Source: Oceanobacter mangrovi (lineage in GTDB: Bacteria > Pseudomonadota > Gammaproteobacteria > Pseudomonadales > Oceanobacteraceae). Taken from it: 64,000 bases of DNA. Below the pieces are notes generated by a model. That model worked only from the letters and a program-made list of their open reading frames with translations. It did no database searches and was not told the origin of the DNA. Positions 27,901 to 34,827 of the stretch are shown piece after piece. Numbering within the stretch: the first letter of the stretch is position 1; each line of letters opens with the position of its first letter. The DNA lies in NCBI RefSeq assembly GCF_019740315.1, contig NZ_JAHXZR010000002.1:312001-376000 (forward strand). Reading direction: 5' to 3'. The position numbers and the translations under genes are program-made.

Positions 27901-28913
27901 TTGAGCTGCCAGCGCATTTCCTGATGAATATCCGGGTCATGGACGACGGCAAGTTGCTGGCCCAGAGTCGGGATCTGGAGGCCCTGAAAACCGATCTCTG
28001 TGAAATGTCGCAGAACCAGATTCAGGGCATGGTACGTCATGAGCTGCAGCGGGATCAGGTCGAGCGCTGGGACTTCGGCGACCTGCCGGAAAGCACTACT
28101 TCCGACGTCAACGGCCTGCAGGTGCGGGCGTTCCCGTGCCTGAAAGTGGAAAAAGACGAAGTGCAGTTGACGGTGGAAGCCGATCCGGAACTGGCTCGGC
28201 GTAGCCATCGTCGTGGCCTGGTGGCGTTGTTTCGCAAGTCGCTGTCGGCGCAGGAGCGGCTGTTCAAGAGTCTGATCCAGAAAAAGATGGGTGGCATCTG
28301 GCTCAAGGCCAAAGGCATGGGCAGCCAGTACGAACTGATTGATCAACTGATTGAAGCGGCCTTTCAGCAGGTATTTGTACCGCTGGAAGAGCCGTTGCCG
28401 TATGAGGAGCGCGAGTTTCAGAAACGTCTGGCGCGGCGCGAAGAACTGGTCGAGCATGGAGAACTGTTGCTGGCCCAGTATTACGACTGGATCAACCTGC
28501 GCCACAAGATTCTGAAAAGTATGAGTGGTACGGTCAGCCTCGATCGCGCGATGGCCTACAGCGATGCCAAGGTGCATCTGGAGCGGTTGATGCAAGCCGG
28601 TTTTATGCTGGATGCCAGCTGGGAACAGCTGAAAAGCTTTGGCCGGTATCTCAAGGCCATTGAATATCGCATCGACAAACTGCAGGGCAATTTGCCACGT
28701 GACCGGCTGGCAATGACCGAGTTTGCTTCGGTGTATGAGCCGTTCCTCAAGCACACTCGCAACATGACGCTCGATGATCCTGCTGATCCGTTTACCGAGT
28801 TCCGCTGGTTGCTGGAAGAGTGGCGGGTGTCGCTGTTTGCCCAGCCATTGGGCACCAAAGAGCCGGTATCGTTGAAACGACTGGATAAACGCTGGGCTGA
28901 ACTGACCAGTTAA
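24981..28913 (+). CDS. hrpA: ATP-dependent RNA helicase HrpA (DEAH box)
   Basis: A cytoplasmic DEAH-box helicase of about 1,310 residues, the normal size for HrpA. Motif I is GETGSGKTTQ (about residue 107), motif II is DEAHERS, motif III is TSATID, and motif VI is QRAGRCGRTMPG. A long C-terminal region with OB-fold and the HrpA-specific domain follows. HrpA rescues stalled ribosomes and helps mRNA processing in related bacteria. The best start seems to be TTG 24981, with AGG 7 bases upstream, because the longer frame from 24897 overlaps the globin promoter and shows no homology. The gene stands alone. Confidence 0.93.
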   Translation: MSSEHVSPDSQSISLDQRALYKAIDHCLIKDRFSLRRSVKELAERSRQNKPLDQALVKLLARIEKSQAQVTARSAALRIQYPELPVSERKDEILEAIRNNQVVVVAGETGSGKTTQLPKICLEAGLGRFGRIGHTQPRRLAARSVAQRIADEMQCELGTTVGYQVRFTDQSNDQTRVKLMTDGILLAQTQHDRFLNEYDVIIIDEAHERSLNIDFLLGYLKQLLPRRPDLKIIITSATIDLDRFSQHFDNAPVIQVSGRTYPVETRYRPLVRETEEDEDRTLFEGIYESLAELREEDKKHNMPGDVLVFLPGEREIRECAEYLRRAHIPATEILPLYARLSAGDQQKIFKPTGGRRVVLATNVAETSLTVPGIRYVIDSGIARISRYSYKSKVQRLPIEAISQASANQRAGRCGRTMPGVCIRLYEESDFLGRDEFTDPEIRRTNLAAVILQMLHLGLGRLQDFPFIDPPDDRFIKDGFTLLQELEAVDNKQKLTQLGRQMARLPTDPRFARMMLEAQKQGALKEVLVIASALAIQDPRERPPEKKQQSDEKHRQWQDEDSDFVALVNLWNGYEEQRQELSQNQLKKWCTKNFLNYMRMREWRDTHRQLHILCKDLGLSENEQPTNYESLHKSLLAGMLSQIGFKGEGLEYLGARNRKLFIFPASSQYKKKPKWLMAAELVETSKLFARTVAKIEPEWLEQVGRPLLKYQYFEPHWHEKRGQVVAFEQSSLYGLIVNPRKRVNYANSHPQEAWEILILEALVGQQMKTSADFLQYNINLIEEVTEYEEKSRRRDLVIDDNFLVDFYQQRIPQDVVTTKHLERWYSQAPEAERQRLKLTQNQLLSDAAAGVTDQDFPMALGWQGLQFPLSYRFAPGEADDGVSLSVPVAMLQQVPSAQVEWLVPGFVAEKLALVIKGLPKSTRKLFVPVPNTVEEFMQTADAGKGSLYSLLAAFLNRRLRGTTEPQIEIEYLRQVELPAHFLMNIRVMDDGKLLAQSRDLEALKTDLCEMSQNQIQGMVRHELQRDQVERWDFGDLPESTTSDVNGLQVRAFPCLKVEKDEVQLTVEADPELARRSHRRGLVALFRKSLSAQERLFKSLIQKKMGGIWLKAKGMGSQYELIDQLIEAAFQQVFVPLEEPLPYEEREFQKRLARREELVEHGELLLAQYYDWINLRHKILKSMSGTVSLDRAMAYSDAKVHLERLMQAGFMLDASWEQLKSFGRYLKAIEYRIDKLQGNLPRDRLAMTEFASVYEPFLKHTRNMTLDDPADPFTEFRWLLEEWRVSLFAQPLGTKEPVSLKRLDKRWAELTS

Positions 28914-29142
28914 TTGGCTTCCGGCAGGAAAACCAGGGACTGCCAGCGGCGCAAGATGACAACCTGACATTTTGCTGCCGTGGCGCTCACCAGCCCGCAA
29001 GCGGCGTATTATTGATTAAAGAGAACGGCTGCATCCTTGATGGCCAGGCTGTTCGGCCAGTGGAACCAAGTGATGAGTGCTGGTTGCTTTTTTAAGCTGC
29101 ACCAAACTGATTTAATACGCCGCCATAAGGAACGAGGAAATC

Positions 29143-29976
29143 ATGATGCGCTTGCTGCTGACTGCACTGCTAACGCTGGCTTCATCCATGGCGTTGGCAG
29201 AACAACAAAAAGAATATAATCCGGACCCGTGGGAAGGCTTCAACCGGCGCATGTTCGCCTTTAACGAGGTGATGGACAAATACGTCCTCAAACCGGCTGC
29301 CAAAGGCTATCAATATATTACGCCGCAAGACGTTGATGACTCGGTCAGCAACTTCTTCTCCAACCTGGGCGATGTGTTGGTGGTGGTGAATGATATTGGC
29401 CAGCTGAAATTTGGTCAGGCGGCGTCGGATACCGGCCGTTTCCTGATTAACTCGACAGTGGGTTTTTTTGGGGTGTTTGACGTGGCTACGCATATTGGCT
29501 TGCGCAAACACGAAGAAGATTTCGGCCAGACGCTGGGTTACTGGGGCGTGGGGACCGGCCCTTATCTGGTGCTGCCGTTCCTTGGCCCCAGCACCCTGCG
29601 GGATGGCGCAGGTACGACGCTGGAATGGTACAGCGGCCTCAGCGGTACGGCGGTAGCAGATAACACCGCCCGTGAGTGGGGTATGGTTGGTATTTGGGGC
29701 GTCGACAAGCGCGCTGACCTGTTGTCGGCGGAGAGCATGATTACCGGTGACAAATACACCTTCCTGCGCAGCCTTTACCTGCAGCGTCGTGAATATCTGG
29801 TTAATGATGGCAAGGTGGAAGCCAGCTTTGATGATGACTGGGACAGCTTCGATGACTCCAGTGAAGAAGATGACTGGGGCGACGACTGGGACAAGGGCAT
29901 GTTTGAAGATGGTAAGCCGGAAGGCACTGGCGGTGCCGCTGGTGAGCAGTCGGGTGGTGACACTTATTCGATGTAA
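29143..29976 (+). CDS. mlaA: MlaA (VacJ) outer-membrane phospholipid-trafficking protein, without lipobox
   Basis: A 277-residue envelope protein that removes misplaced phospholipid from the outer leaflet of the outer membrane and passes it to MlaC. The family signature DPWEGFNRRMFAFNEVMDKY is at about residues 26-45, followed by FFSNLGDV and FGQTLGYWGVGTGPYLVLP. Unusually, the signal peptide (residues 1-19, SSMALA) has a type I cleavage site and the whole protein has no Cys, so it cannot be lipidated as E. coli MlaA is. The C-terminal 50 residues are strongly acidic (DDDWDSFDDSSEEDDWGDDW). Other mla genes are not in the window. Confidence 0.9.
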   Translation: MMRLLLTALLTLASSMALAEQQKEYNPDPWEGFNRRMFAFNEVMDKYVLKPAAKGYQYITPQDVDDSVSNFFSNLGDVLVVVNDIGQLKFGQAASDTGRFLINSTVGFFGVFDVATHIGLRKHEEDFGQTLGYWGVGTGPYLVLPFLGPSTLRDGAGTTLEWYSGLSGTAVADNTAREWGMVGIWGVDKRADLLSAESMITGDKYTFLRSLYLQRREYLVNDGKVEASFDDDWDSFDDSSEEDDWGDDWDKGMFEDGKPEGTGGAAGEQSGGDTYSM

Positions 29977-30012
29977 ACGCCAGATCCCTGGGTTGTGATC
30001 TGGCGTAGAAAT

Positions 30013-30045
30013 AAAAAAGCCGACGTAAGCATGTCGGCTTTTTTA
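30013..30045. terminator. Bidirectional terminator between mlaA and cysH
   Basis: Stem AAAAAAGCCGAC / GTCGGCTTTTTT with an 8-base loop has a T-run on either strand, and it lies between convergent genes. Confidence 0.9.
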
Positions 30046-30076
30046 TTGGCTGTTTGGCAGGGCCTGCGTTGGGCGA

Positions 30077-30802
30077 TCAGCCCTTGCTGATAATGTTGCC
30101 GCCGTGCAGGCCGCATTCCTTGTGGGTTTCCTCTTCCCACCACCAACGGCCTTCGCGTTCGTGCTGGCCAGGCAGGGTCGGACGGGTACATGGCTGACAG
30201 CCAATGCTCTTGAAACCCTGGGCGTGCAGCTTGTTGTAAGGCACATCAAACATCTTGATGTAGTCCCACACGTCCTGTGAACTCCAGTGGGTCAGCGGGT
30301 TGTATTTAACCAGGCTGCCCGCACCATTGCGGCCCGGGAAGCCATCGATTTCAACCATTTCAATATTGCTGCGGGTACCCGGGCTCTGGTCGCGACGCTG
30401 ACCGGTAATCCAGCCATCCAGCGTGGCCAGCTTGTTTTTCAGTGGTTCGATCTTGCGAACACCGCAGCATTCCTTGTGGCCATCTTCAAAGAAGCTGAAC
30501 AGGCCTTTTTCGGAAGTGAAGGCTTGCAGCTTTTCCTTGTCTGGCGACTGGATGTGGATCTTGATGCCGTAGTGCTTGCGAACCTGTTCGATGAACTCAT
30601 AGGTTTCCGGATGCAGGCGACCGGTATCCAGTGTGAAGACTTCAACGTCTTTCTTGATCTTCACGGCCATGTCGATCAGAACCACATCTTCAGCGCCGCT
30701 GAAGGACACTGCGATAGCGTCGTGTTGTTCAAGAGCATAACGAATCAGGTCTTTTGGACGCTTGTTGGCGTACTCCTGATTCAGTTGGGCAAAATCTGTC
30801 AT
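30077..30802 (-). CDS. cysH: Thioredoxin-dependent adenylylsulfate (APS) reductase
   Basis: A 241-residue cytoplasmic enzyme of assimilatory sulfate reduction that turns an activated sulfate into sulfite. The PP-loop [14 protein letters not shown] is at about residues 32-45, and [11 protein letters not shown] is the substrate loop. The 4Fe-4S ligands CC (in HKECCGVRK) and C-x2-C (in GCQPCTR) are present, which marks the APS-using (or dual) type found in Pseudomonas rather than the E. coli PAPS type. The catalytic Cys is in KECGLHGG near the end. It lies alone, and a 287-base AT-rich gap separates it from divergent thrH. Other cys genes are elsewhere. Confidence 0.93.
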   Translation of the reverse strand: MTDFAQLNQEYANKRPKDLIRYALEQHDAIAVSFSGAEDVVLIDMAVKIKKDVEVFTLDTGRLHPETYEFIEQVRKHYGIKIHIQSPDKEKLQAFTSEKGLFSFFEDGHKECCGVRKIEPLKNKLATLDGWITGQRRDQSPGTRSNIEMVEIDGFPGRNGAGSLVKYNPLTHWSSQDVWDYIKMFDVPYNKLHAQGFKSIGCQPCTRPTLPGQHEREGRWWWEEETHKECGLHGGNIISKG

Positions 30803-31089
30803 GGCTAATCCGTCCTGCGCTGCTATGGAGCAGCTTTGGTCATCGTAATAATGGCGAGCAGGTTAACATGGCTGTTTTAGGTCAAAAAATACTAATACCT
30901 TATATTCATATTGCTAAAAGTTTGTTTTAGCGGTGGCTGATTCAATCGGTTGCCGAATTTTCAGATGGGTGGCGCCAGAACTTGTTCCAAGCCCATGAGA
31001 AATGCCGTCTGGCGGTTGTGTTGGTGTCGTCAACTGGCTAGAGTACGTCGCTTCCGAACAACCCTGAATAATAGAATGGCGGACAAGTC

Positions 31090-31707
31090 ATGGAAATCGC
31101 ATGCTTAGACCTTGAAGGCGTACTGGTACCAGAAATCTGGATCGAGTTTGCCAACAAAACCGGAATCGAAGAGCTGAAGGCTACTACTCGGGATATTCCG
31201 GATTACGACGTACTGATGAAGCAACGTCTGCGCATTCTGGATGAACACAATCTCAAGATTCAGGACATTCAGGAAGTGATCGCCACCCTGAAGCCGCTGG
31301 AAGGCGCTGCTGAATTTGTTAACTGGCTGCGTGAGCGTTTCCAGGTAATCATCCTGTCTGACACCTTTTATGAATTCTCCCAGCCGCTGATGCGTCAGCT
31401 GGGTTTTCCGACGTTGTTCTGTCACCGTCTGATCACTGACGAAAGCGGTCGCGTAGTGGATTACAAACTGCGTCAGGCTGATCCAAAGCGTCAGTCTATT
31501 CGTGCGCTGCAGACTATTTATTACCGTACTATCGCGGCGGGTGACTCCTACAACGACACCACCATGCTGGCTGAAGCGGACGCAGGTATCCTGTTCCACG
31601 CGCCACAGAACGTGATCGACGAATTCCCTCAGTTCCCGGCGGTTCATACCTACGAAGACCTGAAGAAAGAATTCATCAAGGCCAGCAACCGCGACCTGAC
31701 CCTGTAA
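31090..31707 (+). CDS. thrH: Phosphoserine phosphatase / phosphoserine:homoserine phosphotransferase
   Basis: A 205-residue HAD-superfamily enzyme, matching ThrH of Pseudomonas aeruginosa in length and sequence pattern. HAD motif I is CLDLEGVLVPEIW (residues 5-17, nucleophilic Asp with the unusual LEG), motif II is ILSDTFYEF, motif III is the Lys in DPKRQSI, and motif IV is AAGDSYNDTTML. ThrH removes phosphate from phosphoserine and can pass it to homoserine, joining serine and threonine synthesis. It forms a single transcript with its own terminator. Confidence 0.93.
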   Translation: MEIACLDLEGVLVPEIWIEFANKTGIEELKATTRDIPDYDVLMKQRLRILDEHNLKIQDIQEVIATLKPLEGAAEFVNWLRERFQVIILSDTFYEFSQPLMRQLGFPTLFCHRLITDESGRVVDYKLRQADPKRQSIRALQTIYYRTIAAGDSYNDTTMLAEADAGILFHAPQNVIDEFPQFPAVHTYEDLKKEFIKASNRDLTL

Positions 31708-31731
31708 GCGAGAATATAGTATCGCTGTCAC

Positions 31732-31757
31732 AACGCCACCTTCGGGTGGCGTTTTTG
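31732..31757 (+). terminator. Rho-independent terminator of thrH
   Basis: Stem AACGCCACC, loop TTCG, complement GGTGGCGTT and then a T-run, 25 bases after the stop. Confidence 0.92.
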
Positions 31758-31822
31758 TTTGTCCGAAACAGCAGACTCTGCAACCATCATCGCCCATAAC
31801 ACCAGCACGGTACGGAGACTGT

Positions 31823-32167
31823 ATGTATATTGGCGAAGTGGCGAGCCAGACTGGCTTGTCGATCAAGGCGATTCGTCTGTATGAAGAAATGGGTCTGATC
31901 GCTCCGGCCCGCCAGGGGCGTTATCGCTATTATCAGGGAGCTGATCTGGAAGTCCTGAAGCTGATCGTCCAGGCCCGTCAGCTGGGCATCAAGCTGGCGG
32001 AATTAAAAGGCGCCATTCATTACCGTCAGGGGCGGCTGGACTGGGCTAGGGTAGAGCAACTATTGCTACAGGTACGTAACCGGCTTGAGCAGGAGCAGGC
32101 CAGTATCCAGTCACGGCTCAATAATCTCGATCTTTGCATGCAGTCGCTGCAGAGCTGTGATCAATAA
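31823..32167 (+). CDS. MerR-family transcriptional regulator
   Basis: A 114-residue DNA-binding protein. The N-terminal winged helix has the full MerR signature: YIGEVASQTGLSIKAIRLYEEMGLI (residues 2-26), followed by R-Y-R-Y-Y (about 33-37) and RQLGIKLAELKGAI. A dimerisation helix follows. It lacks a large effector domain. The only Cys residues lie near the end as LCMQSLQSC, seven positions apart, and could sense metal or redox state; that is inference. A promoter with MerR-type geometry sits between this gene and the next, so the neighbouring flavodoxin-fold gene is the likely target. Confidence 0.87.
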   Translation: MYIGEVASQTGLSIKAIRLYEEMGLIAPARQGRYRYYQGADLEVLKLIVQARQLGIKLAELKGAIHYRQGRLDWARVEQLLLQVRNRLEQEQASIQSRLNNLDLCMQSLQSCDQ

Positions 32168-32191
32168 ATTCACCTGACTCATCCTCAGCGC

Positions 32192-32223
32192 TTGACTCTA
32201 CCCCAAGGGGCAGACTGCAGAAT
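32192..32223 (+). promoter_or_regulatory. MerR-type promoter with 20-bp spacer and operator dyad
   Basis: TTGACT (32192-32197) and CAGAAT (32218-32223) are separated by 20 bases, longer than the usual 17 and typical of promoters that MerR proteins untwist. The spacer has a dyad ACTCTACCCC-AA-GGGGCAGACT, 8 of 10 positions symmetrical, centred at 32205.5. It lies 33 bases before the ATG at 32256. Confidence 0.75.
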
Positions 32224-32255
32224 CATCCGCTCAATCTGATTGTTTTGGAGCAAAG

Positions 32256-32870
32256 ATGATGAAGCTGTTAATCCTCAACGGAAACCCCAAGCCCCGTAGT
32301 CTGTGTCGCACGCTGGCCGACAGTTATGTTGCCGGTGCTGCCACCAGTGCGGATATTCGCCGCTTTGAACTTGGCGAAATGGCGTTTGACCCTGTGCTAC
32401 AGAATGGCTACGACACGGAACAGGCGCTGGAGCCAGATCTGCAGGAATTCCTGCAGGCCCTTCAATGGGCGGAGCATATCGTCATTGTGGCTCCCGTCTG
32501 GTGGGGTGGAATCCCTGCGGTGCTGAAAGGACTGATTGACCGGACGTTTTTGCCGGGCCAGACCTTCCGTTATCAGCAGCAGGAGCCCCAGGTGGTGCCG
32601 TTACTGGCCGGCAAGACCAGCCAGCTGTTGCTGACCATGGATGCGCCAGCCGAATTCGCGCAACAACAAGCTGGGGCACTGGTTGAGCAGCTCAACCGGT
32701 TTACCTTGCAGTTCTGTGGTGTCGAAACACTGGCGCCGGTGTTGTTCAGTTCGGTCAGTTTTATTGCCGCAAGCGAGTTGCCGGGATGGCAGTCGCAGGT
32801 AGAGCAGTTGGCGAAAGCCCAGCTGGAGCGGCAGCCAGCGACCGGTCTGCAAACCGAAACCCTGGTCTGA
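32256..32870 (+). CDS. NAD(P)H dehydrogenase (quinone), flavodoxin-like fold
   Basis: A 204-residue cytoplasmic flavoprotein of the NQO/MdaB/KefF group. The FMN/FAD phosphate-binding loop is LILNGNPKPRSLCRTLADSY at the start, and the conserved APVWWGGIPAVLKGLIDRTFLPG is at about residues 78-100. Members reduce quinones by two electrons or act as modulators of drug and oxidative stress. A GGAG site precedes the tandem ATGATG. The preceding MerR gene and operator suggest that it is induced by an electrophile, redox or metal signal. Confidence 0.85.
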   Translation: MMKLLILNGNPKPRSLCRTLADSYVAGAATSADIRRFELGEMAFDPVLQNGYDTEQALEPDLQEFLQALQWAEHIVIVAPVWWGGIPAVLKGLIDRTFLPGQTFRYQQQEPQVVPLLAGKTSQLLLTMDAPAEFAQQQAGALVEQLNRFTLQFCGVETLAPVLFSSVSFIAASELPGWQSQVEQLAKAQLERQPATGLQTETLV

Positions 32871-33020
32871 CAGTCGTTGCATAAAGCAGGCGTCCCTGAA
32901 TGACCTGTAAGTTGCTGGCCAGCGCCTTTCGCAAGTCGTAAACCAGCAACTTATGCCAACCCGCCATGTTAGGCTTGGCGCTTGATGGCATGTCGCCGGT
33001 AGCGAACAAGTACAAATTTT

Positions 33021-33638
33021 ATGCTCAGTTATGAATGGATGTTTGGCATCGTTGGGATTGTGCTGACACTGGTCGGGTTCTACCCCTATGTGCGTGGCAT
33101 TGCGACGGGTAAGGTTAAGCCACACCTGTTCTCCTGGTTGATCTGGGCAATGACCACGCTGGTGGTGTTTGTCGCCCAATTGCAAAGTGGCGGTGGTGCC
33201 GGTGCCTGGACCATGGGCGTGTCTGGCAGTATTACTCTGGGGATTGCGGTGGTTGCCTGGTTGCGCCACAGCGACATATCAATCAGTCGTTCAGACTGGC
33301 TGTTTCTGCTGGCGGCTCTGTCGTCGCTGCCATTGTGGTATCTCAGCTCCGACCCATTGTGGGCTGTGGTGCTGTTGACGCTGGTTGATCTTGCCGGGTT
33401 TGTGCCTACCGGTCGTAAGGTATGGTCGCGCCCGGATTCTGAGTCGCTGGCTTTCTACAGTTTGTTTGCGGTGCGCAATCTGGTGTCGGTGCTGGCGCTG
33501 GAAGTCGTGTCTGTTGCCACGGCCTTGTTTCCACTAGCGATGACACTGGCCTGTGTACTCTTGATGCTGATCATGGTGCTGAGGCGACGGCAGTTGTCTC
33601 GGCTGTCCTGCTTGTCGCCAGCTTTGCGGCAGGGCTGA
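33021..33638 (+). CDS. Multi-pass membrane protein with PQ-loop-like duplicated halves
   Basis: A 205-residue inner-membrane protein with about seven hydrophobic segments. Two stretches resemble each other: GFYPYVRGIATGKVKPHLFSW (about residues 19-39) and GFVPTGRKVWSRPDSESLAF (about 131-150). Each has a Gly-Phe-x-Pro turn, a basic loop and a Ser, as in PQ-loop/SWEET-like transporters. This is a pattern impression, not a family match. It is followed three bases later by the DedA-like gene, so the two are cotranscribed. Function unknown. Confidence 0.65.
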   Translation: MLSYEWMFGIVGIVLTLVGFYPYVRGIATGKVKPHLFSWLIWAMTTLVVFVAQLQSGGGAGAWTMGVSGSITLGIAVVAWLRHSDISISRSDWLFLLAALSSLPLWYLSSDPLWAVVLLTLVDLAGFVPTGRKVWSRPDSESLAFYSLFAVRNLVSVLALEVVSVATALFPLAMTLACVLLMLIMVLRRRQLSRLSCLSPALRQG

Positions 33639-33641
33639 TTA

Positions 33642-34091
33642 ATGCCGGATTTTGGCTTGCAGGAGTGGCTGCTGGCATGGGGCTACCCGGGGATGTTTAT
33701 CGCGGCCTTGTTGGCCGCAACCCTGCTGCCAATGGGGTCGGAACTGATTCTGTTGACGCTGTTGTCGCAAGGACTGGATGCTGGTTGGTTATGGCTGTTG
33801 GCCAGCCTTGGCAATGTGCTGGGCTCGATCATCAACTATGGCCTTGGGCGCTGGGCTGCTGCTGGAAGGCTGGGGCAATGGCAGCAATCACCCGGCTGGG
33901 CGCGGGCAACGCGCTGGTTTGATCATTATGGCAGCTGGACCTTGCTACTGGCCTGGTTGCCTGTGGTGGGTGATCCGCTGACGCTGGTGGCGGGTTTGGC
34001 GAAGGTGCGGTTCTGGTGGTTTGTGCTGCTGGTGACGATTGGCAAATCTCTGCGCTATGGGCTGCTGGTTGGCGGCTATATGACTTTTTGA
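33642..34091 (+). CDS. YqaA/DedA-family membrane protein
   Basis: A 149-residue inner-membrane protein. GYPGMFIAALLAATLLPMGSELILL at the start and the central LGNVLGSIINYGLGRW (about residues 56-71) are typical of the small YqaA branch of the SNARE-associated/DedA family. The conserved Gly-Asp-Pro of LPVVGDPLTLVAGLAKVRFWWF is also present. DedA-type proteins include lipid-carrier flippases and are needed for envelope integrity. AGGG lies 7 bases before its ATG, inside the end of the previous gene. Confidence 0.82.
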   Translation: MPDFGLQEWLLAWGYPGMFIAALLAATLLPMGSELILLTLLSQGLDAGWLWLLASLGNVLGSIINYGLGRWAAAGRLGQWQQSPGWARATRWFDHYGSWTLLLAWLPVVGDPLTLVAGLAKVRFWWFVLLVTIGKSLRYGLLVGGYMTF

Positions 34092-34325
34092 CGTTTACTC
34101 GCTTATTTGACAGCTCTGTCAGTCTGGCCGACAGGCTGTACTCGATTCTTTCATATTGGGCTGGTATCACACTGCCGCAATCATGTTTGGTATCAGCAAG
34201 GCATGTGCTTGCAGAACCAAATCCAGCCGCGCTTTCCGGTTGTTGCCTGAGGGGCTGTTGTTACCGCAGCAGCGTTTGGGTGTGGAGAAAGCAGAGGTCA
34301 ACGCCCTCGTAAAAGGACTGCCAAT

Positions 34326-34790
34326 ATGAGTCATCACGTTCTCCTTAATGTCTTCGGCCGTTTCCAATCCTTGTTTCGTTCTAAACCTTGCTGTTGTTGC
34401 AAGTCTTTACTGATTGGCATCGGGCTGGTGGTTTTCAGTCATGCCAGCCTGGCCTTGTCGGCTGATGAGTATCAGCAGCTGCTGCAGGAATCCCGACCGG
34501 TCATGAAACTGCATATCAATGGTGTGGTACTGGGTTTTGACTGGAGCAATCGCATGCTTAAAGCCAGTGATAGCCAGGAACTCTACTGTATGCCGGACAC
34601 CAGCGAGCTGTCCGTGGATGACTATATGACCCTGCTGGATCAGCAGCTGGAGCAGAGCGCCGCGGTGACAGAAAACCAGGCGAGCAACGACAGCGATACC
34701 GATACAGATACCAATGTGCCGGTAGAGCTGTCGCTGTTGGTGGCGTTGGTGAAAAAATACCCGTGCGTCAGTCAATCCGGAGAGCAGTAA
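34326..34790 (+). CDS. Exported Rap1a/Tai-like protein
   Basis: A 154-residue protein with a signal peptide (a basic Cys-rich start PCCCCKSLLIGIGLVVF, then cleavage near SLALSADE). The mature part has the layout of the Rap1a/Tai4 family: HINGVVLGFDWSNRML, then LYCMPDTSELSVDDYMTLL, and a C-terminal LSLLVALVKKYPC. The two Cys of YCMP and YPC would form the disulfide of that fold. An insert rich in Asp/Thr (SDTDTDTN) separates the halves. Rap1a and Tai4 are immunity proteins against peptidoglycan amidase effectors, but many single homologues are not near any effector, as here. It is convergent with the TonB receptor gene. Confidence 0.6.
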   Translation: MSHHVLLNVFGRFQSLFRSKPCCCCKSLLIGIGLVVFSHASLALSADEYQQLLQESRPVMKLHINGVVLGFDWSNRMLKASDSQELYCMPDTSELSVDDYMTLLDQQLEQSAAVTENQASNDSDTDTDTNVPVELSLLVALVKKYPCVSQSGEQ

Positions 34791-34827
34791 TACGGATCTC
34801 CAGAAGTACTGAACGATTACGTGGCGC

